Source: Takakia lepidozioides (lineage: Eukaryota > Streptophyta > Takakiopsida > Takakiales > Takakiaceae). From it: 64,000 nucleotides of DNA. This document shows, in pieces, positions 1 through 11,595 of the stretch (its first letter is position 1; each line of letters starts with the position of its first letter). The stretch covers positions 81,305,171 to 81,369,170 of the forward strand of contig CM060732.1 in assembly GCA_030704615.1 (NCBI GenBank). Direction: 5' to 3'. The position numbers and the translations under genes were made by a program. The notes under the pieces are model-generated. The model worked only from the letters and a program-made list of their open reading frames with translations, did no database searches and was not told the DNA's origin.

Positions 1-1088
1 CAGTAAGTGATTGCTGTAGAGTCTCTTCATAAATGCATTGAATTTGTAGGATAGTGATCTGGTCCCGAAGCATTTGAATATCAGCACTCCTCGTGGAGTA
101 CTGACGCAATGGAGAGGCCTGTTGGGAGACCGGGCAGGAAGAAGAAGCATAGCGGATCTAGGGTGGGGTGAGAGAGATGGGGAGTCTGCATCCTCGCCAA
201 CCATCCTTTGGCGTTTAGAGGAGGTCATCATGGGGTGGAGGCGGCGCTAGCGCGCCAACGCACGTGAACGAAGCGCCGACGCACGAGCGTCGACGTTCTA
301 ATGTGCGCGCGAGAGAGACAGAGAGGAGAACAAAAGAAATTTGCGATGCAGCGCACCCTCACAGCATTGTAAACATCTTCATGATTTTTTCTTCGCAATG
401 GAGAGAGAACCAGAGCAACACTGCCCAGAATAACAAACAACTACGCAAGGTACTATAGATAGAGAGCTGAGAGTAGATGGCAAGTTTCTTCAGTTGGTTT
501 CTTTTCCATGTGTCTGGTGATGCACTGTTTCCACCTTATTGGTATTAATCTAGGAACGGTTAGGAAGGGGGCTGGTCTTCCTCATATGCAGGTAAACCAA
601 CTAAGTTATCGGTCTTCTGTTTGTGTGCACTGTCTGCTTCCCATAAGACGTGTTCGTGACGCTAGTACCGAGTGAAACTATAGGAAAAAATGTCGAGGAC
701 CTTAATTTCCATCTCTTGTCTTGGTTGAGGGCAGCTTCTAGTGAGAGACTACGATTGAGAATATCGGTGACCACAACAAAATGTGGGTCCACGGGAATTA
801 CATGAGGGATGATCATCCTTCTGAGGTTCTCGCCTCAACCATGGATAATCACCTATGTACTCGTATGCCAGACGCTCAGGTTTTTCAAAGGAGCAGAAAA
901 CGGAACGAATCCTCACAAAGCAAAAAAGTTTGGAGTCGCTTGTTGATTAGAAGCCAACTTACCGGAATTGTTGGGTGTCAGTATGCCCTCCATGTACATG
1001 AGAGAGAAGTTTCATAGTCAATGGAGAAGGTAGGTGGCGATTCTGGAATGCCGCCTTAAAAACACGAAATATGTGGGTCATTGGAGCG
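1..1088. other. no recognisable gene
   Basis: I see no convincing protein, RNA or terminal repeat here. Short open frames overlap on both strands without conserved motifs. The right part should correspond to the copia integrase-to-RT spacer, but no integrase motif is readable. Confidence 0.4.
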
Positions 1089-2646
1089 ATGCGCTCTCCA
1101 AACAAACTACAATGGGAAGAAGCAATCAACTCAGAGTTGGATTCATTGATACAAACACAAGCATGGACACTCACTATGTTGTCTGCAGGACGAAGAACCA
1201 TTGGTTGCAAGTGGATCTTCAAAGTTGAAGTACAAAGCTGATGGATCTATTTACCGGTACAAAGCTCGTCTTTTAGCTAAAGGCTATGCACAAATTCAAG
1301 GAGTGGATTACAATGAAACCTTATCACCAGTGGTGAAGATTTCTTCTATCAGAGTGTTGTTAGCTCTTGCAGCTCAACATGATCACGAAGTTCATCAAAT
1401 GGATATTAAGATCGCATTTCTAAATGGAGAACTACAAGAAGAGATCTACATGAGACAACCTGAAGGGTTTGTACAAGGAAGAAGTGATATTGTGTGTAAG
1501 CTGCAAAAGAGTTTGTATGGACTCAAACAAAGTCCTCGAGCTTGGTATGCTAGGATCGATGTTTACCTCTTAAAGGCAAGATTTGAGCGAAGCATTGCTG
1601 ACACAAACATCTATGTGAAAAAGATGGGAGAGCAATTTGTGGTCATAGCTCTATATGTGGATAACACAATCATTGTCACCAACGATCATCAAAGGTTGTT
1701 GCCAGAAACCAAAGCACTGTTGAGTGCTGAGTTTGCCATGACTGACATGGGTGAGATTCGGTTCTGTCTTGGTATTCAAATCAGCAGAGATCGAGTGAAC
1801 CCTACAGTATTCATGCATCAACGACAATACATTGAGACAATTCTACAAAGGTTTAAGTTGGAGATGAGTAAGCCAACATCAATTCCTCTCGAAGTTGGTT
1901 TAAAACTTACGAAGGATATGGCATCTAAGACTCAAGAAGAGCAAGAAGATATGAGGAAAACTCCTTATCAAAGCGCAGTCGGCAGTTTGATGTATTGCAT
2001 GGTTTGTACTAGGCCAGACATTGCACATTCAGTGGGAGTGGTCTCACAATTTCTTTCAAATCCCGGACAAACCCATTGGAAAGCAGTGAAGAGGATATTT
2101 CGATATCTAAGAGGAACATCAACCTCTGGTCTACTCTACAAGAGAGTGGAAGATCCAAGTTTGTTGGGGTTTGCTGATGCTGACTGGGCAGGAGACGTTG
2201 ATAGTAGAAAATCAACTTCAGGCCATTGTTTTCTCCTAGCAGGTGGAGCTGTATCTTGGTCTAGCAAACGACAAGTTGCAACAGCGTTGTCATCAACAGA
2301 AGCTGCGTACATGTCCATTACACAAGCAGCAAAGGAGGCTATTTGGTTACGGAAGTTGCTTGGAGATTTGGATCATCTCCAATCACTACCTACGACTCTC
2401 TATTGTGACAATCAAAATGCGATTGCACTAAGTCAGAATCCGAAATATCATTCAAGGACGAAGCACATTGAAGTGCAACATCACTACATACGGGAAGTTG
2501 TATGCAAGGGACAGATCAAGATGATCTATTGTGCTACAGGAAATATGGTTGCGGATGTTTTGACGAAGAGTCTACCACAAACAAAACACATGAAGTGTTC
2601 AGCCTTACTTGGTGTCTCTTCTCCAAAGACAAACGAAGTAGCTTAA
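1089..2646 (+). pseudogene. Ty1/copia reverse transcriptase-RNase H, 5'-truncated and inactive
   Basis: This is the 3' part of a copia polyprotein, which copies element RNA into DNA. From 1201 the frame is open for 481 residues and shows the RT motifs KARLLAKGYAQ (residues 21-31), QMDIKIAFLNGEL (66-77) and SLYGLKQSPRAWY (104-116). RNase H follows with GFADADWAGD, SSTEAAYMS and YCDNQNAIALSQNPKYHSRTK. Recognisable coding starts upstream at 1089 in another frame (LQWEEAINSELDSL, then GCKWIFKV) and joins the main frame by a one-base shift near 1225. The RT active site reads YVDN instead of YVDD (Asn codon 1663-1665), which should abolish catalysis. Gag, protease and integrase are missing, so this is a dead 3' fragment. 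It is followed directly by a purine-rich tract and the 3' LTR. Confidence 0.93.
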
Positions 2647-2660
2647 TGATATGGTTTAAT

Positions 2661-2670
2661 TGAGTGGAAG
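2661..2670 (+). other. copia polypurine tract
   Basis: TGAGTGGAAG lies directly before the LTR start TGTTGGAAAT. Position and composition fit the plus-strand primer of a copia element. Confidence 0.6.
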
Positions 2671-2971
2671 TGTTGGAAATAATTAAACATATCTAGAAGA
2701 CTAAGAGTCTTGAAGGCCAAAGGTTTAGAAGTCTAAGAGACTATCTTGTTTAACTCACCTTTGGAAGGTGAATGGCTAGAAGGTGGATGGTCACCATAGT
2801 GGAAGTGACCAAGTAGGACTTTCTAGAGACCTTATTGTACAAGCTCGGGGGTAAAGCCACTAGTCTAAGTGTAAGAGTACGATGGTGGCTTCTATGGTTG
2901 GGAGGAGAGCTTTAGTTTTAGCTTTAGTCTAAGACTTTAGTTCTTGTTCATGTTCTTGCTCAATTCTAACA
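2671..2971 (+). repeat. copia 3' LTR
   Basis: A 301-bp segment starts TGTTGGAA and ends TTCTAACA, so it has TG...CA ends and a near-perfect 8-bp terminal inverted repeat. It lies 24 bp after the pol stop codon. No 5' LTR copy exists in the window, because the element's left part is lost. Confidence 0.75.
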
Positions 2972-3605
2972 GATCTAGCGAGATGTTACACAAAATGATT
3001 TCGCATGATCAACGATGCTTCATGTGTTGCAGGTCTTCATGCACATTGGACTTCCACAGAGAACATGACACGAGCCTATACATTTGCCCAGAGCCTTTGC
3101 AAGATTACGCTGCAAAAATTCAGATTCAAAAACTTGAAAAGAGTCCCTGCAACTTACATGCAAAAATCATGGTATAGCAGAATCTCCAAATTCGCCAATT
3201 TACTCCGGAAGAAATCAGTGTGCAGATGCCTTGCAGGTAGTTTTTTCGGTGTGTCCTAACCCCGCTCAAAAATTATGGTGCAGAAGAGACCTCACTTTGA
3301 GTTGAACCAAGCTGGCCAGCTCCTATTAAGCTGCACTGAACCAGCATTTGCCCTAGGTAATCTCTTCTTCTATACACGATCATCGACGATGCCACTGTAT
3401 ACACATGCAACACCTCAACTGGTGAGGTGTTCTGCTGTAGTATCTACATGTTTGATCAGAGTGGGGGTTAGACTTCATACGTTCATAATCTGGACTATCA
3501 AAGATGTCTGCTAGGGCACTCATGACGTCAATGTCCAAGCTCGAAACACCACTTTGGTAAAATCGATGGGTGACCAGGATTCTTGGTTGAGACCAATCAA
3601 TCTCT
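2972..3605. other. 3' flank of NHL gene 1, no gene
   Basis: Non-coding. From about 3175 it is alignable to 6530-6740, the 3' flank of the second NHL gene, which shows that the gene duplication included downstream sequence. Short open frames here carry no known motif. Confidence 0.5.
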
Positions 3606-4325
3606 TTATCGTGTGAGCTTGCAGCTCTTGGAATTCACCTTGGCCGCCTGGCCCGAAACTGTGTTCAGGCTCACGTTCAAATCGCAAGTCACATGAACCC
3701 AGAAATGGAAAGACTTGTAAGATCCGATCTTCACGCGGGCCTTCACGTCCACCCTGACCTGCAAAGGAATGCTGTTTTTCGAGATATCGGTTTCTAATGA
3801 AGTTCCCAGTTTCTGTTCGAGAGCGAAGTCCGTAACACGCACCTCTGAGGTCACTGTGGTAGTGTTCTGATGACCCTGATAGAAGGGAGCAATTGTGCTG
3901 TTTCCAAACTGAGTTCCATCGTACGAAGTGTACATGTTGATGGTGTCATACTCGATGCCTATTTTCTTGTTGGGATTTCGGGCCTCAACAGTGTAAACGA
4001 TGTCCGAGTTCAGCAACAATCGAGAGTTATTTGAAGTGACAGCGAAATCTTTGAACTGAACATCTTGGACGGAGTAATGAGGAGCCTTCGGTCGCAGAGT
4101 CAGCCAGATAACAAGAGCGGCGATGCCTAAAACCAATACTATGGAGATGAGAATGGAGCAACACCATGAGAAGACACAACAGCAGCAACCGCGACCATGG
4201 CGACGGCGAGGTGGGGAAGCGTAGGTGGCGGGTGGAGGAAGGGGCCCAACATCAGCGCCCATCATTTTGTACACGTTCGGCCTCGCTGGTAGTGACTGAT
4301 CCGGGTAGATCCTTTCCCCTGTCAT
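3606..4325 (-). CDS. NHL/LEA_2 family membrane protein, copy 1
   Basis: A protein of about 239 residues of the NDR1/HIN1-like (LEA_2) family. Family members are plasma-membrane anchored proteins linked to pathogen response and stress. The N-terminal tail is Pro-rich (GPLPPPATY) and basic (PPRRRHGRG), then comes a Cys cluster (CCCC, CC) and one hydrophobic helix at about residues 51-76 ending in WLTLRPK. The LEA_2 beta-domain follows (VEARNPNKKIGIEYD, then YQGHQNTT), with several N-x-S/T sites as expected for an extracellular domain. I chose the ATG at 4325 because it aligns with the start of the paralogue at 7465; an in-frame ATG at 4367 would add 14 residues. It ends in SKSCKLTR and looks intact. 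Single-exon structure is usual for this family. Confidence 0.9.
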   Translation of the reverse strand: MTGERIYPDQSLPARPNVYKMMGADVGPLPPPATYASPPRRRHGRGCCCCVFSWCCSILISIVLVLGIAALVIWLTLRPKAPHYSVQDVQFKDFAVTSNNSRLLLNSDIVYTVEARNPNKKIGIEYDTINMYTSYDGTQFGNSTIAPFYQGHQNTTTVTSEVRVTDFALEQKLGTSLETDISKNSIPLQVRVDVKARVKIGSYKSFHFWVHVTCDLNVSLNTVSGQAAKVNSKSCKLTR

Positions 4326-4673
4326 TGCTCGAATCTGCTCCTCACAGTGTTTTTCTTCCGAGTTCACTCTTTCTCAGGAAGAGCTGCCTGACAACCTCCC
4401 AGTGACACAATGCGTCCGAATCGCCAAGAGAAACCAATTTTCCTGTGGAAAACCCAAGTCTTGCGACAGGCAGCAAAAGAGAGAGAAAACCGTGGAAAGT
4501 CTTGTACTGCTTCAGGCTGATATTGTCGATCACAGCATACAAAGGAATGATCGATTTGCGCTTAGCTCAATGCAATACAAGAGAGCTCTAGAAGCTACAT
4601 ATACATACAGAAGAAGGTTGGCTGGTGAAGCTGGCAAGATTGCGACAGGAAGGCGTCCAAACGCGCAAGGAAC

Positions 4674-4735
4674 AAGCGCGTCATCAAAGTACTGTTCACC
4701 GCCGTCACTGTGCCTTCCGAGTGTTTTCTCGCCAA
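4674..4735 (-). promoter_or_regulatory. promoter block conserved between the two NHL genes
   Basis: A GC-rich segment (GCGCGT, then GCCGTCACTGTGCC) reappears with the same order of motifs at about 7912-7970 upstream of NHL copy 2. It sits upstream of the expected transcription start of copy 1. Conservation between paralogues in diverged surroundings suggests a regulatory role, which is inference. Confidence 0.45.
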
Positions 4736-5400
4736 CAAAAGTGGAACACACGCATTCAGTGTTACCCACATACGGGAACTTGGGAATGCGTCAAATAACA
4801 CAAAAAGCATGAACCCTTTTCTCTTGTGCGTACATCCCCTCTTCCTTCTTTCTACTACCCTCTCTCTCACCTCATCACTGAGCGAAGCGCTCCAGAGGTG
4901 ACTCTTCGCTCACATGTTTATAACTAATGGTCACTCCACACCGAACTTCCTCTTGGTACCTCAAGGGACATTGAAATCCATCATCTCTTGCCAATTTATG
5001 TGGCAAGCGTGAGCAATTCTTACTGGATTTACGTCTCTCGTAACATTACGTATGTCTTCTCTCATATTGCTATATGTAAATCATCACCAAGGAAGCATGT
5101 TTGCTGTCTGCAAAGCCTTCAACGCAGCTTTGTATATTTAGTGAGCCTGTAGTGTAAGTTTCTTTCTCGCGATCGGGTCCACCGCCAGTGTACTTCATTA
5201 CCCAGGTTATAGAGATTTTCTCCTTCAGGGTTTGTCTCCCTGGGATTCATGAAAATTCCCTATCTCAATCTGGTACTCATTTGAATTTGGAGATCCGCAG
5301 CCAGCACGGAGACTGTGAGATTACCTTGCAAATGAGATCTGACATCTGATGTAGTTCCTCCAAACCCTAGCCAATCTACTGAGCAGGGTTAAAACTGCAG
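4736..5400. other. upstream region of NHL copy 1, no gene
   Basis: No open frame with recognisable motifs and no repeat structure that I could identify. Confidence 0.4.
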
Positions 5401-5559
5401 GGATCAGACTCTCTTCCTATTCTCTTTCATGCGGAAAAAGGTAGAAGAGATTTTCAAGTACCTGAATACTAGGAAGGACTGACCGTCTAGATGAAGCTGG
5501 CTGTTTCTTAGGCCATGTCGGAAGCACGAAGATCTGTGACCCGAACAAAACGAAGTTGG

Positions 5560-6190
5560 GCATAAACTTCCCCTGTACTCGTTTCCAGTTTGTGACATGG
5601 GTGAGGAGTGAGTACCTTAAGGATGATCATCTGAAGGCTTACCTACTACCCCTCAACACAAGACTGAAATTTGAAGTTGGGAGTCTGCCTTCGAACATTA
5701 AAAGAAAAGGGAGATCGTCAAAGTGCGCGCCGCCTGAAACAACAACCAGTTTCTGCTACGATGTCCAGGGTATTCTCATCAGAGCGCTACTCTTCAGGAC
5801 CATCAAGAACATAGTCCCAGCATCTCTGTTCACCAACTTCTAAAAACCTCGAGGCTGGCCCTAAAGCCCTGTTCCTGTTGAGGTCTAATTGCTGGGCAGC
5901 TCACACACAGCAGATTCATGCGTGTGTAAATTCTTGTGTGATGGGCTTTCTAGAGGAAATCTGGAAAGCCTACACTAACTGTTTATACCAACCAAGGTAA
6001 GTCCCACTACTGGAGTGAGCCCGTCACAAAGTTAGTGGCTGTTTCCTCTTGTTCCGCCCAAACTGAGCGCCGGGTCTATGGCCGCAAGGCTACCTCAAAC
6101 AATCTTCTGAGTACATTCGTTCATCATGACCATCTTTGCTCTTTGCTTTTGAAACATGTCTAAGTTTCCCCATACATGTAAAGCCGACGA
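5560..6190 (+). repeat. dispersed repeat, copy 1
   Basis: Non-coding block that includes a stretch around a 'cagggtattctcatcagag' core followed by 'ccatcaagaacatagtc', and further right 'gggtctatggccgcaaggc'. The same blocks recur at about 31540-31780 and 35150-35510, inside the PPR-bearing element. The repeat's nature is unknown. Confidence 0.55.
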
Positions 6191-6329
6191 GTAGCCGAAG
6201 TGTGAACTGCTTGTAAACAACGCTCATATAATTTCAACTTTCAGGAGATAGAAGGCCCGAGGCTTTCAAGCGGGGAGTATGAGGGCTTTTGACTGTGGCA
6301 GATGTTCCGATGCCAGGGCTGTCTCAGTG

Positions 6330-6412
6330 TTTGTTTGTTTGTTTGTTTAATAAAAAATTCTAAAAAAAAAAATCAAAAAAAAAAAATAAAAAAAATCCCT
6401 TTGGACAGCTGC
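6330..6412 (+). repeat. GTTT and poly-A low-complexity tract
   Basis: (GTTT)n followed by long A runs. Simple sequence; it could be the A-tail of an old retroposed copy, but no source is visible. Confidence 0.7.
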
Positions 6413-6742
6413 AGGTATGAAGATCTAGTCAGCAGAAAATGGTCTGGTAGCTCAAAATGCCAATGGCTGAAGACAAGCTTCAATTTTGAATTTGAAAAAA
6501 AAAAGAGGCGGTCAATTAAAAATCAGCATCTTTGCCCAGCAACTCAGTGCAAACATGCTGAAAGAATCACTGTACAGGTGCCTAGTAGGCTTTTTGGTTT
6601 CTCCTCATCCCCGCTTTGGGGAGGGCAACAGGGAGACCTCCTTTGGCCAGATCGGTTACATCGATTCAAACCATCAGGCCCTATCGCACAAACTAAACTT
6701 CTCGGTGTCACTTTGGTAAGATTGGATTCATACCAATCTCTT

Positions 6743-7465
6743 TTATCGTGTGAGCTTGCAGCTCTTGGAATTCACCTTGGCCGCCTGGCCGGAAGCTGTC
6801 CCCGGGCTCACATTCAAGTTGCAAGTCACGTTCAAGTTGCAAGTCACGTGAACCCAGAAATGGAAAGACTTGTAAGAAACAACCTTCACGCGAGCCTTGA
6901 CGTCCGCCCTGACCTGCAAAGGAATGCTGTTGTTCGAGATATCGGTTTCTAATGAAGTTCCCAGTTTCTGTTGGAGAGGGAAGTCCGTAACACGCACCTC
7001 TGAGGTCACTATAGTAGTGTTCTGATGACCCTGATAGAACGGAGCAATTGTGCTGTTTCCAAACTGAGTTCCATCGTAGGAAGTGTAAATGTTGATGGCG
7101 TCGTACTCGATGCCTATTTTCTTGTTGGGATTTCGGGCCTCAACAGTGTACACGATGTCCGAATTCAGCGAGTAGTTTGAAGAGACTGAGAAACCTTTGA
7201 ACTGAACGTCTTGGATGGAGTACTGAGGAGCCTTCGGTCGCAGAGTCAGCCAGATAACAAGAGCAGCGATGCCCAAAACCACAATAACAAAGATGAGAAT
7301 GGAACAACACCATGAAAACAAGCAACAGCAGCAACCACGACCATGGCCACGACGAGCTGGGCGCGAGTAGGTGGCGGGTGGAGGAATGGGCCCGATATCA
7401 GCACCCTTCATTCGGTGCATGTTCGGGTTTAGTGGTACATGATCCGGGTAGATCCTGTCTGCCAT
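6743..7465 (-). CDS. NHL/LEA_2 family membrane protein, copy 2
   Basis: Close paralogue of the gene at 3606-4325, in the same orientation about 3.1 kb away. It is about 240 residues, with the same plan: short N-terminal tail (ADIGPIPPPATY), basic Gly/Arg stretch, CCCC cluster, a single membrane helix ending in WLTLRPK, and a LEA_2 domain with VEARNPNKKIGIEYD and YQGHQNTT. The start at 7465 (MADRIYPD) matches copy 1; the frame stays open upstream to 7558. Near the C-terminus NLNVTC is duplicated by an 18-bp tandem repeat (around 6815-6850) that copy 1 lacks. Both copies look intact, so this is a recent tandem pair. A role in stress or defence signalling is inferred from the family only. Confidence 0.9.
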   Translation of the reverse strand: MADRIYPDHVPLNPNMHRMKGADIGPIPPPATYSRPARRGHGRGCCCCLFSWCCSILIFVIVVLGIAALVIWLTLRPKAPQYSIQDVQFKGFSVSSNYSLNSDIVYTVEARNPNKKIGIEYDAINIYTSYDGTQFGNSTIAPFYQGHQNTTIVTSEVRVTDFPLQQKLGTSLETDISNNSIPLQVRADVKARVKVVSYKSFHFWVHVTCNLNVTCNLNVSPGTASGQAAKVNSKSCKLTR

Positions 7466-7849
7466 TGCTGTAATTCTCTCCTTTTGAGCACAGTCCTTTC
7501 TTCCCGCGAACCTCCAATCCCTTTCAGCGATGCGCCAGGCAACCTCCCACCAACGCAACGTGTATAGATCGCCGAAAGAAACAAATTTGGACCCCGTCTA
7601 TGAAAACCCAGGTGAGCTTGCAACAGGCCCGGAAAGGAGAGACCAACACAGGTCTGCTCGATCGAGAGAGAGAGAGATAGAACACTGTTGGGTGAAATTC
7701 ACTCACAGCAGCACGAATTTCTCTGTATGCGCAGTGCTTCAGGCTGACGTCGATCACAATGGGGAGATTCCCCAAAAGTCTTCAGATCTACGAGAGCTCG
7801 AGATGCTGAGACTCAATGGGAAAGATTATGGAAGAGAGCAGGATAAAGC

Positions 7850-7862
7850 GATATATATATAG
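7850..7862 (-). promoter_or_regulatory. TATA box of NHL copy 2
   Basis: On the minus strand CTATATATATA lies about 390 bp upstream of the ATG. The block conserved with copy 1 lies 50-110 bp further upstream (7912-7970), an arrangement typical of a plant core promoter. Confidence 0.6.
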
Positions 7863-7911
7863 GTGTTTATCAATGCACAACGAACGCGTCAATACGCGCA
7901 CCGAGACAGAG

Positions 7912-7970
7912 AAGCGCGTACCCAAATTCTTTGTTTTGCCGTCGCTGTGCCGTCCCAGCGTTAATCCTCC
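7912..7970 (-). promoter_or_regulatory. promoter block conserved with NHL copy 1
   Basis: Contains GCGCGT and GCCGTCGCTGTGCC in the same order as 4674-4735. See the copy 1 entry. Confidence 0.45.
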
Positions 7971-7979
7971 GGACTAAGT

Positions 7980-10020
7980 CTCCCGACCCACCAAAGTAGA
8001 GGATTTTGTCTCACAATTGCATTGATTTTAAATGGGTTTTCCTAAGATGATCGGAAGGTGCCGAGCAAGATACCTACTCCCGAGCTGCAAGGCGATCGCC
8101 ATCACTGCAAAATAGTCGTGACCACTCATCACAGTCAACATACAATCATCGGGATTACTTTTGTTTTCCTCCGAATTTAGACGAACGTGTGCCTTTTTCT
8201 GGTACTAGCTGGATTCGTGGGGTCCATCTGCAGTAAACTGGCAGCTTCCATAGGGCGTCCATCTCACATATAGCTCATAAGGTGTCGCACATGCACACAG
8301 TGGACAGCCGATCACATGTACACACAATTTGTGTCTTAGTGGGCCAATGCTTCGTCACACTATCCGCCTTCAATGACGGGCTTCGAAAGTTCATTTGTTC
8401 AACTAATTTATTCGCCTCTTGAAAACAAAAAGGGAATTTGTGCTTCTGTTGCTTCGCAGCTGCAGAAGCCATGTGTCGGGCCGACCCCACCCACCTCCCC
8501 CTTATCTACTTCAGGCAGATGGTTGGGAATATATGCTTTTTCTATTCTGTTGTTTCTACTTTTCTTTCTCTGTTGGAGACGTTTTGCTCGTGTTGTACAA
8601 TCACGTCATGTTCTGGTACTTAATAAAGCCCTCGGGTTTCAGCAATTTGCGTTCCATTCGATCTCCTGTCCTTTATTTGCTTTTTATTGATCCTTGCACC
8701 CACTTTGTTGCATCTCTGTATTAAAAAACTTGCTGCTGCTCGAGTAGATCACTGTTATACAGGCAGATTCATCTCCGAGAAAGATCGCAGAAGCAGTAGA
8801 GATCCCTCAGTTTCGCCATGCTGTATGGGGTCTTGGGACCCAAATGTTGACAAAATAGCAACCTTCTCCGTGAATTTTGGCCCGCAACTGCTGGCTTTCT
8901 CACAAATTCCACGGCAGCCCTATGTTTGCGGCGTTTCCGAGAGATCAGAGAGGTGGTTAGGGCATGGTGGCAACGGAGAAGGCGAGTCCCAATCCAAATA
9001 CATATCTCATCTGTTGGATCTAACGTTTTGTGATACTCCGCTTGGTAGCAAAACGGGGTCACCTGGAGAGAATTGACCACATTAACGAATTAAGGATTGA
9101 TCTTGACCTAAGATAGCTTCACTACTTGCCTTTTCCAGTGCATACTGTGCTCGATGTTACCAAGCATCCCATAGATAATAATTAGGGAAGTAAGGGCCAA
9201 TCTCGTCAGTGCACTGGACACTCACTGGACACGGAAAGATAGCTCGGCCTCTATCGATCGCATTCTTTCTTTTGCCATTCTGAGAGTACGACTGAACAGT
9301 GAACCTCGCAAATCTTGTCGTAGGACTAGGATTTCCAAATTAGTCAGAATGACAGTCAGATCCGGCGACCTTATGGGACTTGACCGTCATATCGATCAGG
9401 ATTGAAAGGATGACTTCACTGCTACGTTGGCACCACGGAACCTCAATATGTACATAGTCATAATCTGTCAGAGCACGCGTGGAAAATCACACCTGACGAT
9501 ACATGTTGGGTGATGATCGAACAAGTATGTAACCGTCGTAGCATGATTTCAGCCATGGAGCGAGCTGGCTTTCCATGTAGATGAGACACATACAGGAAGA
9601 TCGATCTGACTGTGATTCTCAGCATGAGTCCCAACACACTGTATCGCAAATTATACAATCCGGTAAGAATCCGCATTCCACCTAAACTTGGGGCACGATC
9701 TGCAAGTTGGTGTCGGAAGGTGAGGCACCCATCTCTTTAACAGAAGCAGTGCTGATCAGTGGGAGAAAGATCGATGATGATCAGTGAATCTGTGATGCTC
9801 AAAACACGCTTAGGGTTAGCATTCTCGTTGTGGCACCAATTGGTGGATTGAACGATTGAACCCACAACCACTTCTGAGGTTATGTGTGCCCACGTTTTAT
9901 ATTCCAGGAAAACCCAATTTGCTCTTTTTAATGAGTTTCTAGTGATAAAAATACTTGAAATTCAATATCTACCACACCGGAAGTCCAAAAATTATGAAAG
10001 AAACGAAGAGACAAATGCTT
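7980..10020. other. no recognisable gene
   Basis: Several overlapping open frames of up to 129 codons exist around 8370-9080 on both strands. None has a known domain, conserved start context or splice pattern that I can support. Confidence 0.4.
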
Positions 10021-10084
10021 AGGTGGCTGCAGTCATATTTGTGCATGTAATGGCGGAAATGGGCGATGCACCCCTACCCATTGA

Positions 10085-10290
10085 GGGCTTTCCAGCGGTA
10101 TCAAGACCCCAGGCGGAGGCCTTGCGGTTTGGGAGATCTCAACGACGAAACAAAACAAAACAAAGTACCTTGCTTAATATATTGATATTCACATCAATAT
10201 ATGAAGCAAGACATCTGTTTTGTTTTGTTTTGTCACGTTGAGATGTCCCAAACAGCGAGGCCCCATGTGCTTGGTACCCTTGGAAAGCCC
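10085..10290. repeat. long imperfect inverted repeat
   Basis: The left arm begins GGGCTTTCC and the right arm ends GGAAAGCCC. The centre is CTTGCTTAATATATTGAT facing ATCAATATATGAAGCAAG across a few bases, so the arms are roughly 100 bp each with scattered mismatches. The right arm is the start of the repeat family seen again at 11040 and 13080. Two copies inserted head to head is the simplest origin. Confidence 0.75.
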
Positions 10291-10475
10291 TTGGTCTCAT
10301 GATTTTTGGACCTGCGGTGTGGGAGAGGTGGAATTCCAAGTACTTTTGGTCGCTGGAAATTCACGAAAATAGCAAAATGGGCATTATTGGGACAATGGTT
10401 AGAGCCTTGACAGGAGAGATATCAAGGGAAAGGTCTCCGGTTCGAATCTGGTCGTAAGCTCTATGGAAAAAAAAA
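10205..10475 (+). repeat. SINE-like repeat with tRNA-like part, copy A
   Basis: The body contains 'catgatttttggacctgcgg' and 'aagtacttttggtcgctgg'. Then comes a tRNA-like segment with an A-box-like TGGTTAGAGC (10396-10405) and B-box-like GGTTCGAATC (10439-10448), followed by an A-run (10467-10475). Internal polymerase III boxes plus an A-tail are SINE hallmarks, although here the tRNA-like part is at the 3' end rather than the usual 5' head. Confidence 0.55.
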
Positions 10476-11039
10476 TGCATTTGGACTTAGACGACATTGG
10501 ACACTAGGGCCAACGGCACGGGCTACCCTATGGAATTTCAAGTACTTTGGGCCGTTGGAAATACGGGAAAAATAGCACAGCGGGCTTTCCTGGAGCAGTG
10601 ATTGGCCGTTCATGTGGGAGATTTGGAATTTCAAGTACTTTTGGTCGCTGAAAATTCGCGAAAAATAGCAAAGTGGATATTTCGATATATAAAACCTCGA
10701 TAGGGGAGATTGCAAAAATAGCAAAATGGGCTTTGTTGGAACAATGACAATGAGATCTCCCAAACTGCAGGGCCTCTTTATGCACGGGGGATTGCACTTG
10801 GGCCTATACATGGGAGAAACACTTGGATACATCGGAGATTGCACTTGGGCTTAGATTTCAATTCTTTACATATAGGCCAATGGCACATGCTACCCTAGGC
10901 GTAGATCTCCCAAACATGAAGGTCTCTAGACACATAGGGGATTGCACTTGGACTTAGATGACCCTGGATACTTGGGCCAACGGCAGAGGCTATCCTAGTC
11001 AATATGTGAAGGAAGCCAGTTTGTTTGTTTGTTTGTTGT

Positions 11040-11329
11040 TTGTTTTGTTTTGTTTTGTTTTGTTTTGTCACGTGGAGATGTCCCAAACCGCAAGGCCCCA
11101 GCCCTGGTGCTTGGTACCGTTGGAAAGCCCTTGACGAGGAGGGGTGCACGGGCTTGGTCTCATGATTTTTGGACCTGCGGTGTGGGAGATGTGAATTTTC
11201 AAGTACTTTGGGTTGCTGGAAATTAGTGAAAGTGGGCATTCATGGGACTATGGTTGGAGCCTCGACATGAGGGATATCAAGGGAAAGGGCTCCGGTTCAA
11301 ATCTGGTCGTAGGTTCCGTGGAAAAAAAA
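11040..11329 (+). repeat. SINE-like repeat with tRNA-like part, copy B
   Basis: Same order as copy A: a GTTTT-rich start, the 'catgatttttggacctgcgg' body, A-box-like TGGTTGGAGC (11251-11260), B-box-like GGTTCAAATC (11294-11303) and an A-run (11322-11329). Confidence 0.55.
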
Positions 11330-11518
11330 TGATTAGATATAGCTTGCTTCATATATTAATGATGCACTTGGACTTAGTTGACATTTGACACTTGCGCCAA
11401 CAACTCATGCTACCCTAGATACCGGAGATATATCAATAATGATTGGATATATTATTACTCACTGCGGGAGAGTTTGCTTTGGGTACTATACCAATAGAGG
11501 GTGAGGAAATTGGTATAC

Positions 11519-11530
11519 TAGTATATAAGG
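11519..11530 (+). promoter_or_regulatory. TATA box before an orphan coding segment
   Basis: GTATATAAGG lies about 70 bp upstream of the ATG at 11596, the normal distance for a short 5' leader. Confidence 0.4.
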
Positions 11531-11595
11531 TTATCAATAGTCTGGGTTTAGTTTTCCGTTACGAAGCCGCGTCTATTCCGTAGAGTACTTTCATC

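Noticed and set aside
8275-9080. Several open frames of about 100 codons
   Set aside because: They overlap on both strands without any recognised domain, splice site or promoter.
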